Source: an uncultured Spirochaetia bacterium
GTDB lineage: Bacteria > Spirochaetota > UBA4802 > JAGODF01
Assembly (NCBI GenBank): GCA_937967705.1
Contig: CALCJG010000472.1
Location: 1 to 8,235, forward strand
DNA: 8,235 nt
Direction of reading: 5' to 3'
Positions within the stretch are counted from its first letter, which is position 1. Each line of letters opens with the position of its first letter. Shown piece by piece: positions 1 through 6,343 of this stretch. The position numbers and the translations under genes were made by a program. Below the pieces are notes generated by a model, which saw only the letters and a program-made list of their open reading frames with translations, was not told the origin of the DNA and searched no databases.

Positions 1-750
1 GTGGTCCGAAGTGACAATGTTAATGGCTTCCGGATAAAGTCGCTCCAGGGATTCCCCTATCGTTCCTATCAGCCGGTCGATCTCCCGGATGGTTTTAATG
101 TAGTGTTCCCCGGTTTCTCCGCTCGCATGTGCGGCCATATCCGTGGCTGTAAAGTGTATCAGGGTAAAGGGGGGCAGATCGGCGATCTGGATCAGTTTCA
201 TGAGATTTTCGGCGGCTTCGGCGCTGTCCGGTCCCTGTCTTTCTACCGTCCTATGGAACGCATTACCGCCGGGAAACATCTCACGGTACCAGGGGAATCC
301 GATCAGGCGATAAGATATCCCCCGGGCCTGCATAATGTCCAGAAGAGTGGGGGATTGCTGGCAGGCCGGAAAGCGGCGATGATTGCCCGTAACGCCGCTG
401 AGAAAGGGCGGGGCTCCCGAAAGAATGCCGAAGATGTTGGGTGCAGTTACTGAGGGCATGAAAGACCGGGCGTTTTCCATGCGAATCCCGCCCTTTTGCC
501 ATCGGGCGTAAAGGTGCGGGGCGATGTTTTGATCATTTAAATGCCGGGTTGTACCGCCGTCGATAACCATCAGGAGTACTGGCGGGATACGGCGATTCGG
601 GGGGCGTTTCAGGGAGCGGTCGTAGTTATCCCCGGTCTTCTTAAGTTCCCGGTAATTCAGGGGCTGTTGAAAATGCGGGGAGAGGTATTGATGGAGGAAG
701 ACGTGGTAGAGGGCAAAGAGCAGGTAAAGTGCCGGTATCAGGGAGCGCAT
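1..750 (-). CDS. Type I phosphodiesterase / alkaline-phosphatase-superfamily hydrolase, N-terminal 250 residues (runs off the left edge)
   Basis: Reading leftward from the ATG at 750-748, the frame is open for 250 codons to the window edge, so the C-terminus is missing. Residues 4-23 form a hydrophobic, weakly charged N-terminal segment that looks like a signal anchor. The core matches nucleotide pyrophosphatase/phosphodiesterase-type enzymes: LLMVIDGG (Asp64, first metal ligand), then VTAPNIFG, where Thr102 sits in the T-x-P-N nucleophile position. Next come TDMAAHASG (Asp204 and His208, metal ligands) and TSDH at the very edge (Asp249 and His250, second metal site). These enzymes are two-zinc phosphodiester or phosphomonoester hydrolases; a membrane-anchored extracytoplasmic enzyme is the likely form here. 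The substrate cannot be told from the sequence. An AAGAGG ribosome site lies six bases before the ATG. It is divergent from the PPP phosphatase gene. Confidence 0.85.
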   Translation of the reverse strand, partial: MRSLIPALYLLFALYHVFLHQYLSPHFQQPLNYRELKKTGDNYDRSLKRPPNRRIPPVLLMVIDGGTTRHLNDQNIAPHLYARWQKGGIRMENARSFMPSVTAPNIFGILSGAPPFLSGVTGNHRRFPACQQSPTLLDIMQARGISYRLIGFPWYREMFPGGNAFHRTVERQGPDSAEAAENLMKLIQIADLPPFTLIHFTATDMAAHASGETGEHYIKTIREIDRLIGTIGESLERLYPEAINIVTSDH

Positions 751-805
751 GGGGAGCCTCTTTTCCGTTAATGTTTTACATTTTCCCTGGCGATGAATAA
801 TATAT

Positions 806-840
806 AGAAAAGAAAGGCTGCCACGGTTATCCGGGCAGCC
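806..840 (-). terminator. Leftward intrinsic-terminator-like hairpin in the phosphodiesterase leader
   Basis: GGCTGCC (816-822) pairs with GGCAGCC (834-840). Inside it, CGG (824-826) pairs with CCG (831-833) around a TTAT tetraloop, leaving only A823 bulged. On the minus strand the stem is followed at once by TTTCTTTTCT (815-806), as in a Rho-independent terminator. On the plus strand no T tract follows directly. It lies 56 to 90 bases upstream of the phosphodiesterase start, so it could attenuate that gene or end a short leftward RNA. Structure and orientation are seen; function is inferred. Confidence 0.55.
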
Positions 841-881
841 GTTGAATAGGAAGATTTTTTATGAAGAAACCGTTGAACAGG
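839..881. repeat. Pair of 12-mer direct repeats, 31-base period
   Basis: CCGTTGAATAGG (839-850) and CCGTTGAACAGG (870-881) match at 11 of 12 bases. Their starts are 31 bases apart, close to three helical turns, so a protein bound to both would face the same side of the DNA. They lie between divergent genes, and the first copy shares two bases with the terminator-like stem. A regulator site pair is possible, but chance or a small duplication cannot be excluded. Confidence 0.4.
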
Positions 882-982
882 TTCTGAAATATATAATAGC
901 ACTGTCAAGAAAAAATTACTAAATTGTTAAAAATATTTCACTCTCATTTATTATCGGCAATGAAACCAATAATACTGGATAT

Positions 983-1011
983 TTGAGCAGGGAAAAGGGT
1001 TTTTTTATCAT
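983..1011 (+). promoter_or_regulatory. Candidate sigma-70-type promoter for the PPP phosphatase gene
   Basis: TTGAGC (983-988, 4 of 6 matches to consensus) and TATCAT (1006-1011, 5 of 6) are separated by the ideal 17 bases. This predicts a transcript start near 1018 and a leader of about 145 bases before the ATG at 1163. It is the best-spaced hexamer pair I found in the divergent region. In AT-rich DNA such matches arise easily, so this is a candidate only. Confidence 0.35.
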
Positions 1012-1162
1012 GATGCGGTAATAAAGGGGTTATTTTACAGAGATGTAATAATGTCAGGGTTTCCCGTCGGGTTGTTGAAACCGGGGATAACTTTCTAAGG
1101 GCGCTGATGATTTTTCCTGGAAGCAGGGAAAATCCTTCGTTTGCGGATAGGGAAGCGACAAA

Positions 1163-1816
1163 ATGTACTATATCTTTGGTGATATACACGGCTGTTTTGA
1201 ACGGCTCTACCGGCTCTGGAACGGTTTGAAGGAGAGACTGACGGATGAGGATCAGCTCCTTTTTCTGGGGGATTATATCGACCGGGGGCCGCAGTCCTAT
1301 GAGGTTCTTGATTTTCTCATAGCCCTATCCGCCCGCCATCCTTCCATATTCCTGAGAGGCAATCATGAGGTGATGCTTCAGGATTATCTCAACGGGAGGG
1401 ACAGTTCGGGTAACTTTATTGTAAACGGGGGCGAGGCTACCATTCGGAGCTATATTAAACACCGGAAGAATTTCAAGCTTCCCTATAATCACGGGGTCTT
1501 TCTGGATAACCTGAGGACGTATTATGAAACCGGGGATTTCGTGGCTGTTCATGCCGGTTTCCGACCCTCCGTAGCCGGTTTCGAGGAACAGTACGAGAGG
1601 GATTGCTTCTGGATACGAGACGCCTTTTTCCGCTCAGAGAGGGTCTGGGAAAAAACCGTGATCTTCGGTCACACGCCGACACATTATCTGCACGGGAAGT
1701 GGGGAAAGGTTTTCATCGATGATAGACATCGGCTCATCGGCATAGATACCGGCGCGGTCTACGGGGGCAAGCTGACCTGCCTGGTCTGGCCTACCCGGGA
1801 GATTCTGCAGGTCTGA
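1163..1816 (+). CDS. PPP-family metallophosphatase (bacterial Ser/Thr phosphatase PrpA/PrpB- or ApaH-like)
   Basis: This 217-residue protein carries the full phosphoprotein-phosphatase signature in order: GDIHG (residues 6-10), GDYIDRG (36-42), RGNHE (65-69), VHAG (129-132) and FGHTP (168-172). The expected metal ligands Asp7, His9, Asp37, Asn67, His130 and His170 are present, as is the general-acid His68. The length fits compact bacterial PPP enzymes, which are cytoplasmic, need two metal ions (often manganese), and dephosphorylate proteins or dinucleoside polyphosphates. Sequence alone does not separate these substrates. No signal peptide or membrane segment is present. The start gives a natural MYYIFGDIHG beginning, although the ribosome site (AGGGAAG, about seven bases upstream) is modest. 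The FGE-like gene follows after 13 bases, probably in the same operon. Confidence 0.9.
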   Translation: MYYIFGDIHGCFERLYRLWNGLKERLTDEDQLLFLGDYIDRGPQSYEVLDFLIALSARHPSIFLRGNHEVMLQDYLNGRDSSGNFIVNGGEATIRSYIKHRKNFKLPYNHGVFLDNLRTYYETGDFVAVHAGFRPSVAGFEEQYERDCFWIRDAFFRSERVWEKTVIFGHTPTHYLHGKWGKVFIDDRHRLIGIDTGAVYGGKLTCLVWPTREILQV

Positions 1817-1818
1817 AG

Positions 1819-1825
1819 AGGAGGT
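1819..1825 (+). promoter_or_regulatory. Strong Shine-Dalgarno site for the FGE-like gene
   Basis: AGGAGGT lies four bases before the ATG at 1830, within the 13-base gap after the phosphatase stop. It is the strongest ribosome site in the window. It supports both the chosen start and efficient translation of the second gene from a shared message. Confidence 0.8.
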
Positions 1826-1829
1826 AATC

Positions 1830-3029
1830 ATGAAACGAAACATCCATAAGGGGATCCTGGCCCTGTTGATGGGGTTTATGCTCTTCGGAATCCCCGCACT
1901 TCTGCTCCCTTCAGAGGAGTTCGAGATTAAAGCCCGGGTGGAATCGGTACGGAGGGACGATATCGTCACGTTGCTCTTTGATAATAAACCGGAAAAGGAA
2001 GTCTATCTCGTTGTCAGGGATCATCAGATTATCGGCTCGGTTCGAGTCTTGAGCATCAGCCGGTTTCCCAGGAGGAAAGGGCAGAAGTTCCAGGTCATCG
2101 GCAATCTCACCCTGCAAAAAGAGGAATACCGGGGTTTGATCCAGGCGGGGAGCGATGTGGCTTTGAGGAAAAGTAAAGACAAATTTAAGCGGGATTTCGC
2201 CGAGGTCAAAAAGCGGGAGATCGTCAAATATAAGACCGCCATCGTTACACCTGCGGATAACCGTCCCATGGTTCTTGTGCCGGCGGGCAAATTCGTCTTT
2301 GGGAGCAATGAAGGCGAGAGGGATGAGTATCCCGAGCAGATCATAGATGTCAAGGACTATTACATCGATAAATATGAGGTCTCCAACAGCAATTACCTCG
2401 AGTTCGCAAAAAAGACAGGGGCCCGGCTGCCGAGATCCTGGCAGGGAACGGAAAAGGACGATGACCTTCCCGTCCTGGTAACCTTCTATGAGGCTCAGGC
2501 GTTCGCGAAATGGGCAGGCAAACGGCTCCCCACCGAGAGGGAGTGGGAAAAGGCCGCCCGGGGAACGGGACTGGAGATGATGAAAAACGCCGATGAGAGT
2601 TACAGCGTTGTCCGGCGGCCGCGCACCTATCCCTGGGGAAATCGCTTTGATCCGCGTCTGCTGAACTCCGAGGATTTCTGGAAAGACGCCCGGATGGGGA
2701 TCGAATTTGGAAGCCAGTATGAGAAGGGATTGCTGCCGGTCTATTCCTTCGATAAACTGGGGGATTCCCCCTACGGGGCGGTCAACATGGCAGGCAATGC
2801 CCTGGAGTGGACCTCCGACTGGTATCGGGCCTACCCGGGCAATCCCTATCCCCATAAAAAATACGGCCGGCAGGTCAAAGTGGTTCGGGGCGGGGGCTGG
2901 TACAGCAGCCGGTTCCGTGTGCGCAGTTCCTGCCGAAACGTCGGAGGGTATCCCAATCTCTACAAGGACAGCTCGGCGGGGTTTCGTTGTGTAAAAGACC
3001 CCACCATTCTGGAAAGATTTTTTGACTGA
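1830..3029 (+). CDS. Exported FGE/SUMF1-fold (formylglycine-generating-enzyme-like) protein lacking the catalytic cysteines
   Basis: This 399-residue protein starts with a signal sequence or membrane anchor (KRNIHKG followed by hydrophobic residues 8-27). Residues 30-145 form a lysine/arginine-rich region I do not recognise. From residue 146 it is a sulfatase-modifying-factor domain: MVLVPAGKFVFGSNEG, a DYYIDKYEVSNSNYLEF block, RLPTEREWEKAAR, YPWGN, GNALEWTSDWY, RGGGWYS and a terminal GFRC. In true formylglycine-generating enzymes, two active-site cysteines lie shortly after the GG of the RGGS segment. Here those positions are not cysteine. The only two cysteines in the protein are Cys368 (SSCR) and Cys387 (GFRC), matching structural cysteines. 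It is therefore unlikely to oxidise sulfatase cysteines and is better seen as a binding or structural exported protein. It probably shares an operon with the upstream PPP phosphatase. Confidence 0.85.
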   Translation: MKRNIHKGILALLMGFMLFGIPALLLPSEEFEIKARVESVRRDDIVTLLFDNKPEKEVYLVVRDHQIIGSVRVLSISRFPRRKGQKFQVIGNLTLQKEEYRGLIQAGSDVALRKSKDKFKRDFAEVKKREIVKYKTAIVTPADNRPMVLVPAGKFVFGSNEGERDEYPEQIIDVKDYYIDKYEVSNSNYLEFAKKTGARLPRSWQGTEKDDDLPVLVTFYEAQAFAKWAGKRLPTEREWEKAARGTGLEMMKNADESYSVVRRPRTYPWGNRFDPRLLNSEDFWKDARMGIEFGSQYEKGLLPVYSFDKLGDSPYGAVNMAGNALEWTSDWYRAYPGNPYPHKKYGRQVKVVRGGGWYSSRFRVRSSCRNVGGYPNLYKDSSAGFRCVKDPTILERFFD

Positions 3030-3084
3030 TGGAAAACAACAGTTATTGGTTTCATTTGAGTAATAAAGTAACAAATGTGCACAG

Positions 3085-3108
3085 ACTTATCCACATGTGT
3101 GGATAAGT
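3085..3108. promoter_or_regulatory. Two perfect DnaA-box sequences in an inverted repeat
   Basis: ACTTATCCACA (3085-3095) and TGTGGATAAGT (3098-3108) are exact 11-base inverted copies separated by TG. Each contains the consensus DnaA 9-mer TTATCCACA, at 3087-3095 on the plus strand and 3106-3098 on the minus strand. The pair ends 12 bases before the -35 hexamer of the next promoter, where an activator or repressor could act. A weaker element, TGTGCACA, lies at 3076-3083. The sequence match is certain; DnaA binding is inferred. Another dimeric regulator with the same palindrome is the main alternative. Confidence 0.6.
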
Positions 3109-3120
3109 GGAAAAAAGTAT

Positions 3121-3150
3121 TTGACTATTCCTGTTCCGCAACAATACAAT
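3121..3150 (+). promoter_or_regulatory. Sigma-70-type promoter of the SpoIIE/TPR phosphatase gene
   Basis: TTGACT (3121-3126) matches the -35 consensus at 5 of 6 bases and TACAAT (3145-3150) the -10 consensus at 5 of 6, with an 18-base spacer. A transcript would start near 3157, giving a leader of about 85 bases before the ATG at 3243. The inverted DnaA boxes lie directly upstream. Confidence 0.6.
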
Positions 3151-3242
3151 AGGCATCATAATGGATATATGGGCAGATGGAGATGCCAAGCCGGATACGG
3201 GAACACGGGTACCGAAAATCCTCTAATAATAGGGTGCTTTAG

Positions 3243-5462
3243 ATGAAATTCTTTCATTTTCTGGCCAAAAAGATATCTTATACCTTCGCTGTAGTATTTC
3301 TCACAATCCCCGGGGGATGGATGGGCGCCGTCTTCGGCTACTATCTGGCCTCCTCTTTTCTTCTGACGGATTATGAGCTGATATCATCGGCTATAATTAA
3401 ATGGCTCCCGCTGGCGGTTTTTATTCCCACGTTTCTGCATTATGTTGAATTCGGACTTTTTACTCCCATTAAAATCCCTGCCTTTTTCCGTCCCTTCCGG
3501 CTCATCAATAATAACTTTTACGGAAACCGGCTTAATCCCAACATAAGCAATGAGGATCTGCAGGATCTGTATCGCGGTTTTTCCGATCTGCCTCTGACCA
3601 ATGCCCTCTCAGCAGGTTTCTTTGCCGCCCTTGTGGGGTTGTGCGAAATTGTCCTGATTTTTATGGATTTCCACAACCGCGGGCTCGTTACTTATCAGCG
3701 AATACAGATAGGGGCCAAGATGGTGTCCATTGCCGTGATCATCGTGGTCATACTCTACACCATGTCCACCTATCTGCTCACAGAGATGCTGACGAACCGG
3801 GACCGGGCCAGCTGTTACAACGAACTGAGGAAAAGGGGGATCGATCAGAAGCCCCGGGTCCTCTTCAATCTTAGGATCAAATTCAGCTTCTTTATCATAC
3901 TCATGGTCATCTCCCTGTTGACATTCGCCGCCCTTGTCCAGAAGAGCCTCTTCTACAATCAGTCTGATCTGACGACCATCGTGATCTACATAGTGATATC
4001 TATTCTGGCGGCCTTCTTCCTCATGGTCATCAATACCAACTCCATTCTCCGTATCCTCCGGGAGATGGACCGTGTGGCCCTGGAGATATCCGCCGGGGGG
4101 GATGCCAGTTTCCGTTTGCATTCCCTGGAGGGCGAGTTTTCCTCCATAGAGTACGCTGTACTGGAGATGAATAAGGAGATCGACGGTCACCGCAAAAACC
4201 TCGAGACGATGGTGGAACAGAGGACAAACGAACTGCAGAACGTTCTGGCGGACCTCAAGGAGCGGGATGAGCTGATACAAAAGCAGCTGGACATGGCCAG
4301 TATCATCCAGAGGAGCATCCTTCCGGGGCATATAGACGAGTGGCTCGAGGTCAAGTTCTCCGTCCGCTACATCGCCATGGAGAAGATCGGTGGGGACTTC
4401 TATGACGTTTATCAGCTGAAGGACAACAAGCTGGGCATACTTGTGGCGGACGTTTCCGGTCACGGTATACCCGCTGCCCTGGTGACCACGATGGCCAAGA
4501 TCGCCTTCGGGAATGCCTGTATGAAATACGATTCCCCGCGACGAATATTCCAGGACGTCAACAAAAACATCCTGGAGCATGTGAAGACGCAGGATTATCT
4601 CACGGCTTTCTTCATTACCATTGATGACGAGTATAACATTACTTACGCCAATGCGAGCCACCGGAAGGCGATTCTGGTACACACGGAGGAGGGAACCGTT
4701 GAGCTGCTGGATACCAACGGTCTCTTCATCGGTGCCATCGAGGAGGCCAACGATACGTACGACGAGCAGGCGGCCCGGATGAACTACGGTGACAAGCTGA
4801 TTCTCTACACCGATGGAATCCCGGAAGCGACCAACGCCAACCGCGAGGAATACTCCAATGAGCGTTTCGAGGAACTGGTGCTGAAAAACAGGCACCTGCC
4901 CCTGGAGGATTTCACAAGTTACATTGTGGAGGACGTTCAGCGCTTCATCGGCAACGCCTCGGTGGAGGATGACATCACCCTCGTTGTCATCGAGCTGGCC
5001 CGCGACGAGGCGGTGGACATCATCCGGAGCGCCAAGAAGCTTGTGGATCAGCAGAAATTCTATGAAGCCATAGAACATCTGGAACGGGGTCTGTCCCTCT
5101 ATCCGGGCAACACCAAGATCCTCTACAATCTGTCCAAGTACTATTTCCGCGTCAACAATTACGGTAAGACGGTCGAATACATTCAGAAGTATGTGGAAAA
5201 AGACAAGAGGAACAAGTTTGCCTATTACATCGGCGGAGCGGCATTCTATCAGATGATGGACTATAAGAATGCGATTGAGTATCTGGAGCAGGCTACAAAG
5301 ATTGACCCCAATTTTACAAACGCTTACTTCGCCGCTGGTCTGGCCTACAAGAAGAAGGGCGCCGAGGATGACGCCTTGAGATGTTTCGAGAAGTCCTTAA
5401 GCCTTGATCCGGACAACAAGTACGCCCAGCACGAGATTTATGATCTTAAGAAAGGTCAGTAA
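3243..5462 (+). CDS. Membrane SpoIIE/PP2C-type protein phosphatase with HAMP, coiled coil and C-terminal TPR repeats
   Basis: This 739-residue protein has about six membrane segments: residues 11-41, 54-73, 121-141, 160-180, 214-232 and 244-263. A HAMP-like linker (about 265-318) and a coiled coil (about 311-356) follow. The SpoIIE/PP2C (RsbU-type) domain spans about 357-586. It shows QRSILP (356-361), GGDFYDV with Asp385, ADVSGHG with Asp403, LYTDGIPEA with Asp524 and VEDDITLV with Asp577. All the acidic metal-site positions expected of an active manganese- or magnesium-dependent phosphatase are present. Four consecutive 33-34-residue TPRs occupy 591-725. Family members dephosphorylate anti-anti-sigma (STAS) proteins or other phosphoproteins in the cytoplasm, with membrane input passed through HAMP. 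The TPRs suggest a docking platform for partners. AGGGTG lies six bases before the ATG. Its own promoter lies upstream beside DnaA boxes. No cognate STAS or kinase gene is in the window. Confidence 0.92.
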   Translation: MKFFHFLAKKISYTFAVVFLTIPGGWMGAVFGYYLASSFLLTDYELISSAIIKWLPLAVFIPTFLHYVEFGLFTPIKIPAFFRPFRLINNNFYGNRLNPNISNEDLQDLYRGFSDLPLTNALSAGFFAALVGLCEIVLIFMDFHNRGLVTYQRIQIGAKMVSIAVIIVVILYTMSTYLLTEMLTNRDRASCYNELRKRGIDQKPRVLFNLRIKFSFFIILMVISLLTFAALVQKSLFYNQSDLTTIVIYIVISILAAFFLMVINTNSILRILREMDRVALEISAGGDASFRLHSLEGEFSSIEYAVLEMNKEIDGHRKNLETMVEQRTNELQNVLADLKERDELIQKQLDMASIIQRSILPGHIDEWLEVKFSVRYIAMEKIGGDFYDVYQLKDNKLGILVADVSGHGIPAALVTTMAKIAFGNACMKYDSPRRIFQDVNKNILEHVKTQDYLTAFFITIDDEYNITYANASHRKAILVHTEEGTVELLDTNGLFIGAIEEANDTYDEQAARMNYGDKLILYTDGIPEATNANREEYSNERFEELVLKNRHLPLEDFTSYIVEDVQRFIGNASVEDDITLVVIELARDEAVDIIRSAKKLVDQQKFYEAIEHLERGLSLYPGNTKILYNLSKYYFRVNNYGKTVEYIQKYVEKDKRNKFAYYIGGAAFYQMMDYKNAIEYLEQATKIDPNFTNAYFAAGLAYKKKGAEDDALRCFEKSLSLDPDNKYAQHEIYDLKKGQ

Positions 5463-5519
5463 AACGGTCTGGTGTTTCGGTACAGCCCGACCCCTGCGGT
5501 GATTTGGTAAGGGGGAAGC

Positions 5520-5525
5520 AGAGGA
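5520..5525 (+). promoter_or_regulatory. Ribosome site favouring the TTG start at 5531
   Basis: AGAGGA lies five bases before the TTG at 5531. The earlier in-frame TTG at 5504 has no comparable site. The in-frame ATG at 5591 would cut off the positively charged start of the signal peptide. This decides the start chosen for the LolA-like gene, though not firmly. Confidence 0.5.
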
Positions 5526-5530
5526 AAATA

Positions 5531-6343
5531 TTGGCAACGATCAGGAGAAATGGAACGGACAGGGGAAAGACCGGACGATGCCTGGCGGGGATGCTGATGG
5601 CCTTCCTCGTTCTCCTTCCCGGGATATCCCTGAACGCCCAGGGAGACCGCAAGGTTGAGTTGACGGCCCAGGAAATACTGGCGCGGGTGGATCGCGTTCT
5701 GGATTATCCCAAGGGCCTTTTACGGGGCAAGATGGTCCATATCCTCCCCAACGGGCGTACCAATGCCGTCAATCTCACAGGTTTCATCTCCGATGCCGAT
5801 TATCTCTTCACCTTTAGCACCGATGATCGGGGTGACCAGATAAAGGTCTTGTTTAACTTCCGGGGGGAGGATATCTGGGTTTACAACATTCTTTCGGTCA
5901 AGCTCTTCCATAAGCTGGGTGTGGACAGATACGACTCTGTGCTTTCTACGAATTTCTTCTACATCGATTTTTCCAACGCAGACCTGCAGAGCAATTTTAC
6001 AGGCAAAATCACCGGGGATGCCCTTATCAACGGGTTGGAGTGCTACCGCCTGACACTCCTCCCTATATTCAAAGGTGGAAATTACGGCATGCTCACCCTC
6101 TATGTACACAAGAAGGATTACATTCCCCTCAAGATCGATTATCACGACAACGACATGGTCATTTTCAAGACCCTCTCCATCTCCCAGACCATGGAAAAGG
6201 GGAAGAAAAAGTTCCCCATCCGTTATGAGATGCTGGATGTAAGAAAGGGGACGATTACCATCCTGAATTATCACACCCTGGAGGAAAACGTCTCCTTCGA
6301 TAAAAAGATATTCATGCATCAGAGTCTCGGAACGAAACCATAA
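5531..6343 (+). CDS. Exported LolA-like (outer-membrane lipoprotein-sorting-type) protein
   Basis: With the TTG start the product has 270 residues. It begins with a charged N-terminus (several Arg/Lys in residues 5-16), a hydrophobic core (residues 17-34) and a likely signal-peptidase site after Ala36 in SLNAQ. No lipobox is seen. The mature part resembles the family annotated as outer-membrane lipoprotein-sorting proteins: ILARVDRVLDYPKG near the start, a central EDIWVYNI strand, NFFYIDFSNADL, then a long beta-rich C-terminus with LTLYVHKKDYIPLKIDY. Such proteins have the LolA/LolB beta-barrel fold and are thought to bind a lipid or acyl group in the periplasm. The actual cargo is unknown. 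The stop overlaps the rsmE ATG by one base (TAATG), implying coupled translation. The start lies 68 bases after the phosphatase stop, with no terminator between. Starts at 5504 or 5591 remain possible. Confidence 0.75.
   Translation: MATIRRNGTDRGKTGRCLAGMLMAFLVLLPGISLNAQGDRKVELTAQEILARVDRVLDYPKGLLRGKMVHILPNGRTNAVNLTGFISDADYLFTFSTDDRGDQIKVLFNFRGEDIWVYNILSVKLFHKLGVDRYDSVLSTNFFYIDFSNADLQSNFTGKITGDALINGLECYRLTLLPIFKGGNYGMLTLYVHKKDYIPLKIDYHDNDMVIFKTLSISQTMEKGKKKFPIRYEMLDVRKGTITILNYHTLEENVSFDKKIFMHQSLGTKP

Larger units (their letters stand above)
751..1162. other. AT-rich divergent intergenic region, no gene seen
   Basis: This 412-base stretch separates two divergent genes and is clearly more AT-rich than the coding DNA on both sides. 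I find no convincing coding sequence: only very short open frames, without family resemblance or credible starts. It holds a leftward terminator-like hairpin (806-840), a 12-mer direct repeat pair (839-850 and 870-881) and a candidate rightward promoter (983-1011). It also holds two weaker inverted repeats: GGTTTC/GAAACC at 1058-1063 and 1077-1082, and an imperfect TTTTCC-TG/CA-GGAAAA stem near 1112-1133. A TATAAT at 892-897 has no acceptable -35 partner. Confidence 0.7.
3030..3242. other. Intergenic control region between the FGE-like and SpoIIE-type phosphatase genes
   Basis: This 213-base gap holds an inverted pair of DnaA-box 9-mers (3085-3108) followed by a promoter (3121-3150) and a leader of about 85 bases. 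No clear intrinsic terminator follows the FGE-like gene: the only strong stem is the DnaA-box palindrome, and no T tract follows it. Read-through from the upstream genes is therefore possible. The leader contains no riboswitch I can recognise. Confidence 0.6.

Noticed and set aside
1..453. A 150-codon plus-strand open frame at the left edge
   Set aside because: The minus strand over the same bases encodes a phosphodiesterase with its catalytic residues in order, so this frame is a shadow.
861..887. A tiny open frame (MKKPLNRF) with AGGAAG upstream, a possible leader peptide
   Set aside because: It has only eight codons, lies before any credible rightward promoter and is not followed by an attenuator on that strand; chance is likely.
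903..908. A perfect minus-strand TTGACA as promoter of the phosphodiesterase gene
   Set aside because: No -10 element lies at 16-19 bases; the nearby TATATT is only nine bases away.
944..1189. An 81-codon minus-strand frame that might use the hairpin at 806-840 as its terminator
   Set aside because: It begins with GTG inside the PPP gene, has no ribosome site, lies mostly in AT-rich intergenic DNA and resembles nothing I know.
1911..3074. A 387-codon open frame on the minus strand opposite the FGE-like gene
   Set aside because: It is a shadow of a gene with clear FGE-fold motifs and a strong ribosome site; the antisense product has no family resemblance.
3085..3108. The palindrome as an intrinsic terminator of the FGE-like transcript
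   Set aside because: The perfect stem would leave only a two-base loop, and no T tract follows on either strand.
3157..3242. A c-di-GMP-type riboswitch in the phosphatase leader, suggested by GGGTACCGA
   Set aside because: The conserved core strings and paired helices of that class are missing, and the leader is too short for the full aptamer.
3030..3242. The DnaA-box region as the chromosome origin
   Set aside because: Only two boxes are perfect, no clear unwinding element is seen, and none of the usual origin neighbours (dnaA, dnaN, mnmG, rpmH) is present.
3609..5078. A 489-codon open frame on the minus strand opposite the phosphatase gene
   Set aside because: The plus-strand protein has complete PP2C and TPR motifs across the same DNA. 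The antisense translation is histidine/valine/glutamate-rich with no recognisable domain, as expected from the codon bias of the real gene.
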